Below, in pieces: positions 48,181 to 64,000 of a stretch of 64,000 bases of DNA (its first letter is position 1; each line of letters begins with the position of its first letter). A program made the translations under genes and the position numbers. Under the pieces are notes generated by a model. It was given only the letters and a program-made list of their open reading frames with translations, did no database searches and had not been told where the DNA came from. This DNA comes from Serinus canaria. Its lineage: Eukaryota > Chordata > Aves > Passeriformes > Fringillidae. The stretch lies in the NCBI RefSeq assembly GCF_022539315.1, contig NC_066331.1, positions 9,642,015 to 9,706,014 of the forward strand. The letters run 5' to 3'.

Positions 48181-48319
48181 AACAAGTTTCTGTGCTAGCA
48201 ATCAGGCCATAGTGCCTGTCTGGGCAGTGGCTACCAGTTCCTTCTGTCTGTAGCCAAAAGTGCTGCACTGATAGAGAAGCACTTAGTCTTGGCTATCAGC
48301 CACATCTACTTGGTAGAGG
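48181..48319 (-). pseudogene. Fossil MYH exon 12
   Basis: Partly alignable with exon 12 of genes A and B, mainly CTAGCAAT..CAGG, CTGTCTGGGCAG and TAGTCTTGGC on the plus strand. Ends just before the exon 11 relic, where the real genes have a short intron of about 96 bp. Confidence 0.5.
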
Positions 48320-48334
48320 AGTTTGTCCTAATTC

Positions 48335-48453
48335 CCATAAAACAATCCACTGGTTTGGTCACTAATTCATTCCCAACTTCTACTCAAGGACAACACAGGG
48401 TCAAAGCAGATCTGCTGAGTACAGAACCATCAGATAGGCTGCCTTGCCAGCAA
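48335..48453 (-). pseudogene. Fossil MYH exon 11
   Basis: Decayed copy of exon 11. The acceptor tttcag is kept, followed by VAGKAAYLMVLYSADLL and then a stop; after a frame change VGNELVTK is readable (intact genes: [17 protein letters not shown] and VGNEYVTK). Length matches the 119-nt exon. It sits between genes C and B in the same orientation. Confidence 0.82.
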
Positions 48454-48509
48454 CTGAAACACAAGCAAGACACAAGAAAAAATTGATCATTGGACAAGGA
48501 TTGGAATTT

Positions 48510-48532
48510 GTGTGTGTGTGTGTGTGTGTGTG
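48510..48532. repeat. (GT)n microsatellite
   Basis: Eleven to twelve uninterrupted GT units between fossil exons 11 and 10. Confidence 0.95.
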
Positions 48533-49111
48533 GGAAATGCCATTAATGACCAAAATACTCGATGGCAAACCTTTTGATCTAGTGTCACAGAAACCTTGAA
48601 TACAGAAAAGCTACAAAAGCCAATATTGCTGTTTTCTGAACCTAGTTATCAGTAAGAAAACTTTCCTTGGAAATTTTAACTAAATTTATAAAACATATTG
48701 CTTATTTTAATAATGTTCACTTTTAAAAAATCATTAAGATTATAACTCAACTTCTTCTCTAGAGTTGGCTCTTTCATATTTAGACCTCTCCTAATGGCAG
48801 TATAGACCATGACCTTTGGAATAGAAGAGCTTTCTTCAATCAGGACTATGTATGAAACTAGAAAGATTTTGACTTCTAAAAACCTTGTCAAAACCCTCCA
48901 CATCAAATGGTAAAATGCATGAAAGTACCCCATTAAAAAGCAAACTGAATGAATACCATTTAGTAAGAGAGGCCAGGAGTCAGACAACCACTTTCATACA
49001 TACTAAAGGAAATATTATTTGGTTTTCCCATTATGAACTAATAGCTTTTTTCCTGTCTGAAAAAAAGTATTTCTAAAAACTGATTTCTTTATTAAAAGGT
49101 TAGTTGCTAAG

Positions 49112-49240
49112 GATTTTCTGTGCCATCTGGCAAAAACCTGCAGCCGATTGTAACTTAGTCCAAGGTGATGTTACTGAAAACAGAAAAGCAGAAACCTGTT
49201 GCAGCTCACATTCCCTCATGGACAATTATCAACTCTTGAA
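49112..49240 (-). pseudogene. Fossil MYH exon 10
   Basis: Plus strand keeps TTCTGTGCCATC, then CCTGTTGCAGCT and an end resembling CAATGGCACTCTG. It lies 659 bp from the exon 11 relic; the same intron is 634 bp in A and 627 bp in B. Confidence 0.55.
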
Positions 49241-49390
49241 AAACAGCTCACGTATAGAGCACTTGAGGTGATTTCCGGAATCTTGAGATCCATACCAATG
49301 GATAGAAAGATATTATAATGATAAATATGAAGGTATATTATATTTAAAGGATATTAAATTAAGTTTTCCTGAAAGATGAGATATAAAAGA

Positions 49391-49716
49391 CATTCTGCAT
49401 GTCCCCAAAAATGAAAAATTAGGTGCAAATTATAATGGTTTTTACATGTACCATATAATATTTTAACAGCTAAAAATCACAGCATCCCCATGTCTGTAAA
49501 AAAAAATGAAGTGTTTTGCTTTGAGCAAAAGAATGGAATTTGTGATTTATAGAATTCAGACAGAGGAAGTATGTAACAACTCTTCCTTGAGACAATGCAA
49601 GAAGAGTGAGGGATGTCTGAGGCTTCTCCTAGGGCGACAGCTGGGGATTCTCTCCCCTCACATTTGGAACTGAAAATCTTTGCTTTCCCAGTGGCAAATG
49701 ACAAAGTCAGTTTACT
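49391..49716 (-). pseudogene. Probable remains of fossil MYH exons 9, 8 and 7
   Basis: A 104-bp stretch 49,391-49,494 ends with CATGTCTGTAAA, the exact acceptor edge of gene B exon 9, but its middle is unrecognisable. 49,551-49,645 resembles exon 8 (TTCCTTGAG, CTTCTCC). 49,658-49,716 weakly resembles exon 7 (GTGGCA). Order and spacing fit; sequence match is poor. Confidence 0.3.
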
Positions 49717-49828
49717 CAGTGGAGCACTTTTGGGGCTTTTTTTCTGTTGTGCTGTACAGGATGTGGACCCAGCCTTGCAACAGGCAAGAATGAGACACAT
49801 GCCCAGGAAGCTATTGGGCTGCTAGTCC

Positions 49829-50190
49829 TCAGGAAAGGGTGGACTGAAAGCAGCAGTGATGCCTTAACACTAAAAGAAAAATTGAATAGATCCTGCCCAC
49901 CACTGTCTCCCAGTTCTGCTACTGTCACTGCAGGGCTGGACTCTGCTCCAGCTGAGAGCAAAACACGGCACACTCAAAAAGAGGAGAGGAAGAGTGAGCA
50001 CAGACCCTGGACACAGAATGTCCTGTTCAGCAATGTCGGGTGGGCAAGGTATTGCAGGGCTGACATTTCCCCTGAAGAAGAGACTGAAGCATGCTGAAAA
50101 TAAAACCATCTTAAGAAAGACATCAAGCAGCTGACTCGCTGCCTGCCAGCCCTTAGGATATGACTTCTTCTATCTCAGACTCTGTGTTAG
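49829..50190. repeat. Shared upstream block, copy 2
   Basis: Counterpart of 18,030-18,430, 3.0 kb upstream of promoter B and right behind the fossil MYH exons. Confidence 0.65.
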
Positions 50191-53100
50191 CAGGCAGACA
50201 GAGAGAGAGAATACTTAGCAACAAGTAAAAGTATGTACATACACAGATTTCCAGCCCATGGCCTGGCAAAATCTCACCAGTTTTAGATTTGCATTGTAAA
50301 CTGGAGACTAGAGTTTATAATATTCTAGTGTGGAAAACTTTTCACAGCCTGGAAGAGTGGTGTTTTCTTCATTACTTTTATCCATGTTTCAATACTTTTA
50401 TTAATGAGTGTCTTCAGTGGAAGAAGCCCCATGGTACTTGTTCTGGTGTCAGAACCTATTAACAAAAAATAAACCTAAGAAAAGAGTGATCAGATCTTCA
50501 TATAATTCTCATCCATTCTATTATGCAGCTTGAAAAAAGTGATTGAAGATGAGCACTTCTCAGATTTGGCAAAGAAGGCATTTTCATCTTCTCTAGGCTG
50601 AATCTTATTATAAACAGATTGCCCTGTGGCAGCCAGCAGAGTCCACTGTAGTAGAAAATAAACTGTGAGGTCCCATTTCCCCATTCACTATGGTGCAGCA
50701 GTGAAATTATGTTCAATTTATAATTTTATATGCTCATCAACTATCTCTTGCAGTCTCATTAGTTTCTACTTTTTCATTAGTTTCTCAGGACAATTGGAAA
50801 TTTCAGACATGTCTTCAGGATGTTTGTTTATCCAGTAGGACATCCACTCAGTGGGCAGTAAATAAAGAAGTACTCATTTATAGAGTCATAAAGAAATTTT
50901 CACATGTTAGGTAGCATCATGGCTCACTGAGATTTTGACTGGGGAGTTTTGAGTCCAGAAACTTTTCCTGAAGATTGGCTACTATGACACTTATTTCCTA
51001 CTAACTCTATCTTTGGAGATAATTCATTCAAGTCAATAAGCAACAGCAGATTCCAATGTAACACTGATTATGCTTATATGATGGACATGTCTACTGATCC
51101 AGGCCTTGTGAGGTTTTACTGCTTACAGAATGGCACGGCGTTTCATGGGAAAGATGCAGTAGAGATTCAGGGGGATAACAAGATGCATTGCAGAGTGAAA
51201 TTTGGTTTTGATAAGTAATTACTACCACCACTAGATGAAGATTAAAAGCATGACTCCAATGTCCTACTTATTTCCCTAGCAACATGAAGCTCACAGGATA
51301 AAGCAAACAGCTCCTGCTAGTGAGCCCTGGGAGGATGGGCAGAGCTCAGAGATGCTCAGCTTCTGCTCCAGTAGGTAATCTCCTGCTGTGGGTTGAGGAC
51401 CTGGAGAGGAGGCTCAGGTGCACTACACAAACAGCTGTGTCTCCTTGTGCCTGGGTCATTGCAGCTCCTCCTCAGGCAATTGGGGTCCCTGATGCCCTGA
51501 CTGAGAACTGGGAGGTGCTCAGGGCCATGGGAGGGACCAGGAATGAGCAGGATCTGCATGGATGTGCTGGTTCCCTGGCAGACTATGGCCCATGTAAACT
51601 AAGCTCAGACACAGCTGGGAGAGCAGAGGAGCAGTGTGTGTGAGCCTGTCCCACCCTGTGCCTGAGCAGGAGCTCACTGCAAGGGACACGCCACCAAGGA
51701 CATGTTGAGGTTAGGTGGGTGAGGGTGAGAAAATGAGAGCACTCATCAGTGGGGAAACTGAGATGGGGTAATGCAGGATAGGGGATCTAAAGAGAAGAGG
51801 GACAGGCAGTGGAGAGAGAAGATGCAGTAATGTGGGTGCATTGTAAATGAGAAGTTGATGCAGCAAAAGTTTTGTTTGGATGGAAAGGGCTTGAGTTCTG
51901 CCTTCACTCCTATAGGAATCCAGGAGACAAACTCACTACAACATCATTCATTTCAGAATGTCCTAACACTTTTCAACATTTCTTTTTCAGTCTCAAAGAG
52001 CAAATGTCTCAAGAAGAGCTTCATACTTTGGAGATGAAAATCAAGAATTGTGGGGAAATCCTTTTAATTAATTCTCTCCCTTCTCATTCTAGAAATAGCT
52101 TAGTTTCAGTAGACTGAGCCAAGAAAACAAAATTAATCCAAATGCTACACCTGGAAGAGATATACATACCTATTGTTGCCAAAAAAGGTTAATATCACAT
52201 AGATTTGGAAAATAGACAGGGTTACCAGAATAGTTTATCTTCTAATGAAAAGCCTTTAGCTATTGGAATGAAATTATCAACATGCAAGAAAAGACATTGT
52301 CTCATATACTGCCTTGATCCAAAATGCAAAGATAAGCACCCAGGTTTCTTGTTAAAAAATGGAAGATGTGCAGCATTTTTACTCCTTCATGTTAGTTTTA
52401 CATTATTCTAGAAGGAAAATTTCCAATGGGAATTGCAGCTTGCAAATGCAATGGGATTTGCAGCTTGCAAATGCTATTCTCAGCTATGCTGTTAATATTT
52501 TTAAAACATGCCAGGAGGGACCTTTTTGCCTGCGGATCCTTAATGACTGATGAGGAATGTGTAGCCTCTTGCTGAAGATCCCTGGGTAAAGTAAGACCTC
52601 TCAGGAATGCTGGCATGAGATAAGGAGAAATGCCAGAACATTAATTCTCTGGTGCAAGCTTCTCACTGTGACACTTTTGCTAAGATGTGGCTGAACACTG
52701 GACCCTGGAGATGGTAAGAATGAATTTTACATTGAATTACTATAGAAAGATGGGTGTTGTGTTGAGTTAAATTAAATATGTTGAGTACTTTCTCTGGTTT
52801 TGGCATATTTAATTTGGGTAATTTTTTACCTGGGTAAGATTAGTCCTTCAGAGACTTGAGCTATCATTCCAGATGAGCAGTGCTAAAATGGATGGAGAGA
52901 AAAAGAGTTGGGGATTGTGTCTGGCAAGAAAACCAGTGATGAGCCTAACAAAGGAGAGATTAACTAAACTGGTGGGGTACTTTGGGCCAGTAACTGGCTT
53001 GGCCATCGCAAGAACAGAACAGGAGAGAGCTGACCTTTGTGCCTGTCCTGCTCAGAACATCCTTGTATCTCAGGGTAGCTGTGAATGGACTGAGATGGCC

Positions 53101-56100
53101 TTGAGCTCTTCTGATCCTGCCCCTACCTCTGGAGACTCATTTCTGCAATATTTAATGCAGTTGTTAGCTGATCTCACAGCAGAGAAAACATATGGGACTT
53201 CTGAAGTTTCAACAGTTTATTTTGAACCTAGGAATGTCTTTATTTTGCTTGGTGAGACCTAAGTGTCTGCCCACTGAGGAAAAGTAAGTCTTGAAAAGGA
53301 AAGTGAAGAGGGAGGGCAAAACCAGCTAGCGATTAGTGACAGTTGACTCCCAGAATTTTTAGACTTAATGATAAACTGCTTTCTGTGTGCGTGAGATTTC
53401 TATGGCTACTCAAATTCCTCCCATCTTCACAGCATATGTCAGAGAAACATGAGCAGCAGGTTCTGGATGAGGAGGTGACATTCAGGATGCCCTTTCCATC
53501 ACATGCCAGAGTAGCTGAAAATCTTCAGTTACCAAACAGGTGAGTGAGGTGGACAGGCTCTGATGGCAATGGAAGGAGAAGGAAAAGGCAAAAGAAGCTG
53601 GACAATGGCATGGAAAGAGAAGAAATGAGAACAGCAATATGAAATAAAATTGGCTTGAATAATTGGCTTGTTTCTCTGTTAACTGTACTTGCAAGAGAAG
53701 CAGAGAGAGGCTACACGATGGAATAAATTTGCTTAGATTTGCACAACTAGCCTTTTTTTCCCTCTAAGTGAATGTTGCAATTATATAAAAACTGTTTACC
53801 ACTTCTCTCCATAAAACAAGGACATCAGAACATTAAACCCAAATTGTACAAGGCATTTTAAAGTGCGGAAAAAGTTTGCAGTATTGATACCAGATGTTTA
53901 GTATTGGTAATTACCATATTCATTATGTACTTTAGAAGAAGAGGGTTCTCCAAATTTGCTTTCAGTTTTGAGAGGATACACCTTAAGAACAGTAAAACTT
54001 TGTTTTCTCATGGGTCTTCTACATGTGTCCTGATAAGGTAAAATGGATCTTCAATAAAGCTGTGCTATAATTCCCAGGAGAACATGTAGGACTAGAATAA
54101 TCTATCTAAAGATGGCTTTAGGAAGAGCACACCTTGTTTGAAATGATTTGTTTAGACTGAAAATTATAGCAAGTTGTAAGAATCCTTAAAAATCCCTGCA
54201 CATAAAACATTCAATAAGTGTGATATGAGTTTAGAATGCTAAGGAACAAGATAATTTTCCAAGTACAGCATATTTTCAAGGTATTCATAATTTATGGTTG
54301 AGATTTTAATAATTTTATATTGCTCAAAATATATTATTGAAAATAAAAATGCTGGTTTTATTATTCACTTATTTACCATCCCAGCCCAGTGAATTCTTTT
54401 CTACCATGGAAATGTTCTAGGTCTGCCACAGTAACATATGAGCACAAATAGAAACCAAAAAATTCCCTAGAAATCTTCAGAAATATCAGAATATACTTTT
54501 GATGGGTTATAACCTCCACGTCCTTTTCCTCCTAATTCAAAAGCTATAAACCTTCTTGACTAATCATTACAAAAGTACTTTTTTTCTATTTATTGCATTT
54601 ACTTCTGAAGATTTGAGACAAATTATCCTGTTTCTCAGAGTTGCTTTTAATTCTGATGCCATTTCACCCTCTCAAAGTGTTTATATGTCCCTGTCCCAAA
54701 AATCTCTCAGAACCTTCACAAATTCTGCAATGTGACAACCATGTGAGGGAATCGGGCAGGGAGTTGTAATAGTCATGGTGTGGTCAAAGGGCAGCTCCTG
54801 TGGCAGATCCATGATGTGGTTTCCAAGTGTGGCACTGAATACCCCTGCTTTAAAAGGCAATAGAAATCACAGCACAGGATGCTCATGTATTCTTTACCTG
54901 CCATGGTATCTCTGGGCATTTTAGGCCAGAGTTTTTTCCCCTGAAGACCCAGGTCTCTGGCAGACTCATGGTGGGACAGCCTGTGTCCATCTCAGTAGCT
55001 CTATCATGATGGAAAAGTCATATTCTGGCCACAGATTTCTCCTAGGCAAGGGATCCACCAAAGCAAGGACATGAAGCACAGCTCACCTAAATAGGGCAAT
55101 TTTCTGTTCTTGGCCTTCCAAAGCCCCTCCCTCCTGCAGCTGTGGGCAACTCACTGCCACAAGCCAGGGCAGAAGGAAAGACCTCAGCCCTGTCAGCAAG
55201 AGGAGGGAAATGACTGGAGGACACTGGAGCTGGAGGACACTTCTGTGCCTGCAGCCTTGGCTGTACAGAGGTTACCAGATGGAACCGTCCCCTTTGGGAC
55301 AGAAGCAGCATCTTTAGGGGTGGCTGTCTCCCGTGCCCTTCCTCACCTAGTTTCTGCACATTCTGCCATGGTGGAATCAGCAGTGATTGCATGGGGAGTC
55401 TTTGAGAATGTCCTCATTAATCTTAGTGTCAAACAGGAAAATCCCTGTTGCCCCACAGTTTGATTTGCATTACAGGTATGATCCAGGGGCCCATTGAATG
55501 TGCTGTCACCTCAGACTGGCATTCACCTTTTTGGACTTCCATCCTTTGCCCTTAAAACCCATTTCAGTCTAGGTGCCAGGTCCTCAGCACTTGCTGTTCT
55601 GCCCCACTGATCATCTCTTATCATGCTGCTCTGCCAGCTTAAGGAGAAATGGCCTGGTTTTGCAGTGTGTGTTAGAAACTGACCCTACCTCTCACAGCAG
55701 CCCTCTCTCCTGGGAAGCTGGTCCTGCTGACATGTCCTAGGGGAATATGTCCCCTCTGCAGAAGGAAACATCAGGGCAGGAAAGGAAGACAAAGAAGATG
55801 AGGAGGAGGATTTCTTCTTTGCAATGTAGCTCTGCTGTTCTTTTTCATTGAACAGTGAAGGTCAGGTGAGCTTTGCTTGGGTTCACAGTGCCATGTTCAA
55901 ATCTGCTTTATGGGGAAGAATGTCTTGATAATTTCTGTGTTTTGCAGTCCCATAGAGGTAGACCATGGGAATGGTTCATCTGCCCTTTAGGCTGCCAAGA
56001 ATTTTTTCTGTCACTCCTGCTGACCTAAGAGTCCAGGAAGTCCTTAAGTGTGGTAGCTGGACCTCATCCTGGGAAGAGTGAGGGTGTTCAGAGCCCCAGG

Positions 56101-56159
56101 CCTCTCCTGGTGCCTACACTATAAAGGTCCAGCCAGATCACAGTTGCCAAGAGAACTGT
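50191..56159. other. C-B intergenic, no gene
   Basis: No recognised gene. Contains only the small tandem duplication at 52,424 and short open frames without motifs. Confidence 0.55.
52424..52475. repeat. 25-bp tandem duplication
   Basis: CAATGGGAATTGCAGCTTGC repeated with one change, in the C-B interval. Confidence 0.85.
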
Positions 56160-56900
56160 TGCAGTTGCTCTCCTTGGGCTGCTCCTTGGGCTGTGCAGTG
56201 GAGGTGGCAGGGCCACTGACACTGTGTCTTGTCCTTTTGCTAGCCACACACTCCCAAGCACCTCCATGGTTCCCTTTCTGGGCAGAGTGCCCAGTGCACA
56301 TGAGGCCCTGTGCCCTGAGCAGTGCCTGCTTCTGTCAGCTCAAGGTCTTTATTCCAGCATTGATGACCCAAACATTTCCAGCTGTTCTTTGGCCTATCTC
56401 ACCTGTTCTTTGTCATGTCCCAGTGGGGAACACATGAAACTGGCTGAGCCACCTGGCTGGATTTTAACCCCTCTGCTGTGATTTGTTCCTAACAGGTAGG
56501 CCAGGCAGTTTCAGCATCCAGGTTTAAACAAGATGGGCCCAGCAGTTTCAGCATGTTTGAAGCACCCAGGTTTAAACGAGATGGGCCTAGCAGGTTCAGC
56601 GTGTTTGAAGCACCCAGGTTTCAGGGAGATCTCCCTGCTGGTCTGCAGAGGAGCAGGGCCTAGAGCAGGTCCCCTCGATGGCTCCAGGCTGCCATCCCCT
56701 GGCACTGGGTGCTGGAGCTGCTGCCCAGGAGCTCCCTGTGACTGACAGGAGCCTGATGGGGCCCTGGGACCAGCACCTCCTGCTCCTCTCACCAGGAATA
56801 ATGTTGTTGGCTACCTGCCAAGGATCCCTAAAGGAACTTCAGTCTCAGGTGACAAGGCCCAAGCTGAGGAGAAAGCTGATGTGACCTGTGCTGTCAGAGC
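56160..56900. repeat. Duplicated flank block, copy 2 (3' of gene C)
   Basis: Counterpart of 30,054-30,900, starting with a doubled TGGGCTGCTCCT unit. Lies 2.4-3.1 kb after the gene C poly(A) signal, so it may have travelled with a whole gene duplication. Confidence 0.85.
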
Positions 56901-59240
56901 AACAGCCAAGGCCTGAGGGACAAGGCACAGCCACCATCCCAGCTGATGGCCTGGGCTCAGTGTCCTCTCATTGCCCATGGTGACTGTACCTGGCTGGGAC
57001 ATGGCTTTCCTGAGCTCTCCAGAGGGCCAGGGGAGTCAAGGTGCAGGCAGGGCTGAGTCTCCATAAGCATCATGTCAGAGCCACCTGCCTGGCCAGGGCT
57101 TCTCCTGCAGCCCTGATACTCCCTGATACTCCCTGACACTGTAGGCCATATTCTGGAATACGGCCCTGCATCGTTCCCTACATGAGGACTGGGAAAGCAG
57201 AGCTTGAGCAAAGGGACATGGATGGCAGCTGAACGTCAGAGCAAGCCCTGCCTCTACCTTCATCCTCACCCAGGAACTCCAGGATGGCAGCTGTAAAATG
57301 CTGCACTTTGAGACCTACAGCCCAGCCTGTCTCTTCCATTTACCGGTCAAAATGAGAGAGGCAAAGCCTCATCCACCCCAAGGAGCACTGGCTGACTGCT
57401 GGAAGTACCTGGACAGTGGCTGTGCTGCCATGGGCCAGCACATCCCAGCAAGGAATGGCCATGGCACTGGGCTGCCACAGGGCCATTGCATGGGCTCCAA
57501 AGGGGAACAGCCTGGATTCACGCTCTGAGCAGGGAGAGCACTCTCGGGCCCCCTTCTGGTATCTAACCTTTCAGCTGGCAATGGAGCTGTGCTGCACTGA
57601 GTCTCTCTGGGGTAAGAATAGCAGCTGCTGCCTTGGGACACAGCACACATGTCCAGCTCCTCCAGGGCAGCACGTTGCAGTGCCACATAGAAGGCAGCCT
57701 ACCCGCCCAGGAATGTCTTCAGGCGCTATTAGTGGAAGCAGATCATCCCCACAAACAGGCACGACCCTGCACAGGAGCCTTGGGAGGGTGGGGCTATTTT
57801 GGGCTTTTGACATTGAGCATGAAAGGAGACACGTGCTGGGCTCATCCTCCTGCTATGGGCCTCCTCCAAAGCTCCTTTCAGCCTTGTCCCCTCCTCCAGC
57901 CATGGCTCTTGTGAAGGCTGAGGGGCAGTTTGGTGGCCTTGGAGTGCAGGAGGTGAGGGCAGAGGGAGCTGTGAGTTTGCTGGGGGCAGGGCCAGCCCTC
58001 AGTGCCATCAGCAGTGCCCAGCTGTGCTCAGGGCAGGTCCTGCCTCAGGATGTGCACCTGTCCCTGAGCTCAGGGCGTGGGGCCTCCTGCTTTATTGTCA
58101 ACCACACCCGTGAGAGGCAGAGAGATACAAAAGGGTGCATGCAAGAGAAACAGGCAGAAAGCTGGAGGAAGAAGAAGCTGATTTTACAAAAAATCCAAAG
58201 AAGGCTGTAGGAAGTAAGAACAGACACAGCCAAATGTACAGTGAGAGTTGGTTCTTCAGGGACATGCCAGTCATTCCCCATCGGTGTCCTTTGGGACAGT
58301 GCTTTTGGACAAGTCATCAAAGAAACTCTCCAGGTGTCTCATGTGACCGTAGGGCTCGTTGACTCCTCAGTGGTGTGCATGACTTCTGCAAAATGGGGAT
58401 GTCATGACTGGCTGTGACAGCTTCCGAAAGGGACAGAGGTATAACAGTGGGAGCAATTTCATGAGCTGAAAGGTTTTCCAAATTAACTTCATAGCCCTCA
58501 GCTCTCACTAACCTGTATACACAGAGCCCCATTCCCATGAGGTTTCTGGGAAAATCTTCTAGAGCTGAGTGTTCTCTCTGTCAGTGTGGTGAAGAGGTCT
58601 GTTGGAGCCATGTGGTGTGTGAGAGCTGGGCACTAAGGAACAGTCCTGACAGCCCTTCCAGCACACGGCCCCAGGCAGGCTCAGCTGTTTGCCTGCTCAA
58701 GAGAAACTGGCAGCAGCTGGTGGCAGCAGCTGAGGAAATCTAGGGTGAGGGAGATGGCAAATGTAGGGACACTGTTGGTGTCTTGTAACAGTGCTCTTTG
58801 TGACTGAAATCATCTCTGTCAAGGAACTGTCAGTCCTTCACAGTGCAGTGCACTGCAACTTCTGATGACTTTCTCAGAGATTGATGTTTAGGGTTTGTGA
58901 GGACCAGCGTCACAAACAAGAGTTGGAAAAGGAAAAAGAAAAAGGATCACCCTCTCTTGACTCTCCCATGGGAAAGATGCTGTGCTGAAAAACAATGGGA
59001 GAGGCATTAGGCAGGAGCTGGACAAAAAGCTGCTGGAGACAGGAGAGAGCACGGGCTGGATTTTATCAGGAGTCTCTACAGCAGTGGCCAGCCTCTAAGT
59101 TTGCAGATCCTCAATTCAGCATTGACAGCAGCTTCTCCCTTGTCCCAGACAGAAAAGTAAGGAAACTTCTTCTGCAATGCAATTGCCGAGGAAAACAAAA
59201 CTCAAATAGGAACAAAACCACTGGCCATAGTGTGTATGCA
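56901..59240. other. 3' flank of gene C
   Basis: GC-richer. Includes a 264-codon open frame at 57,416-58,210 (plus strand) with no recognisable domain, and a CCTGATACTC triple repeat at about 57,113. Confidence 0.5.
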
Positions 59241-59258
59241 GAGGAATCTACTACATTC

Positions 59259-59264
59259 TTTATT
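59259..59264 (-). terminator. Gene C poly(A) signal
   Basis: AATAAA on the minus strand, 105 bp after the stop codon. The 3'UTR shares a conserved stretch before it with gene B. Confidence 0.75.
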
Positions 59265-59368
59265 CACTAGACACTGGGGTGGGTACAAAGGCTCATGGCA
59301 GAAGGAAAGTGACCTAGAGGTTCACATTTTGTGCAGCCCTCAGGTCACTTTGCTGTCTCGTGACGTCC

Positions 59369-63542
<4,174 letters not shown>

Positions 63543-64000
63543 CTTGAAAGACATTTGGGTTGGGACAGTTAATTTCCCGTGGGATAGTAAAATGTTAACT
63601 TGATGATAGTTGTTGCAAATTCTTGGATTATGACATTTAAAGTCAGACCGAGAAAAAATGGCATATTCATTCCATGTTTTAAGAATCTAGAATGCCTTTT
63701 CAGGAGAGATTATGGGTAAATTGTAAATGACTGCTATACAGCTGCAAATCATTGAATCCTTTTAAGTATGTTCTAACATTTCAGCTGCCACTGTGAAAAA
63801 GTAGACTAAGATGTGCAATTTCCTTTTAGATATATCTCAATTAATTTTTATCTGTCATCATAAATTGATTAAAGACTTGAAATTGTTTTTCCTGTCTCAG
63901 TATCCACATTGGGAGGGATGTCTTCCTTAGATTTTACACCACAGAGGGAGGAGGAAAAATTTCTCACCTTGCTTGATAGCTCAAAAATTAAAAGGATACA
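63543..64000 (-). other. Gene C intron 27 (partial)
   Basis: Non-coding AT-rich sequence to the window edge; no match to exon 27. Confidence 0.65.

Noticed and set aside
63966..64000. Donor-like edge AAGCAAG|gtgaga at the right end
   Set aside because: Sequence before it does not match MYH exon 27 and reads no coiled coil.

Overview
The window is a piece of a vertebrate, almost certainly avian, fast skeletal muscle myosin heavy chain (MYH) cluster. All recognisable protein-coding genes lie on the minus strand, head to tail. The bird assignment rests on compact MYH genes with short introns in tandem, scattered decayed CR1 LINE pieces of avian type, and protein ends resembling chicken-type adult and embryonic fast myosins. 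I cannot assign the species or the exact MYH paralogue from the sequence alone.

Layout, right to left in the direction of transcription. Gene C (59,369-63,542) is the 3' part of a MYH gene: coding exons 28-38, 611 residues of rod tail, with the rest beyond the right edge. Gene B (32,192-46,138, first exon near 46,636-46,656) is a complete 38-coding-exon MYH gene of about 1,942 residues, except that exon 32 has one extra base relative to its gene C counterpart, which puts a stop codon in exon 33. Gene A (1-9,886, first exon near 11,656-11,676) is the 5' part of a third MYH gene: exons 1-24 and the start of exon 25, with the motor, lever arm and beginning of the rod intact. Exon lengths agree base for base between copies except for whole-codon changes in exon 1, loop 1 (exon 5), loop 2 (exon 15) and the last exon.

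The two visible promoters (A about 11.70-11.89 kb, B about 46.68-46.87 kb) share a TATA box, an E-box, a conserved block of about 70 bp and a MEF2-type site at almost identical spacing. Exons of different genes match in patches where the introns are also nearly identical, next to patches where introns are unrelated. This is the pattern of repeated gene conversion or unequal exchange.

The B-A interval (11.9-32.1 kb) and the C-B interval (46.9-59.2 kb) contain no convincing intact gene. They hold CR1 fragments, a 0.75-kb block shared by the two 3' flanks (with a 48-bp minisatellite in one copy), a shared upstream block, and, in the C-B interval at 48.18-49.72 kb, the colinear remains of another MYH gene (relics of exons 12, 11, 10 and probably 9-7). 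A second, weaker myosin-like relic lies at 27.3-27.9 kb. The most notable observations are the fossil MYH gene, the exon 32 frameshift of gene B and the conversion mosaic.
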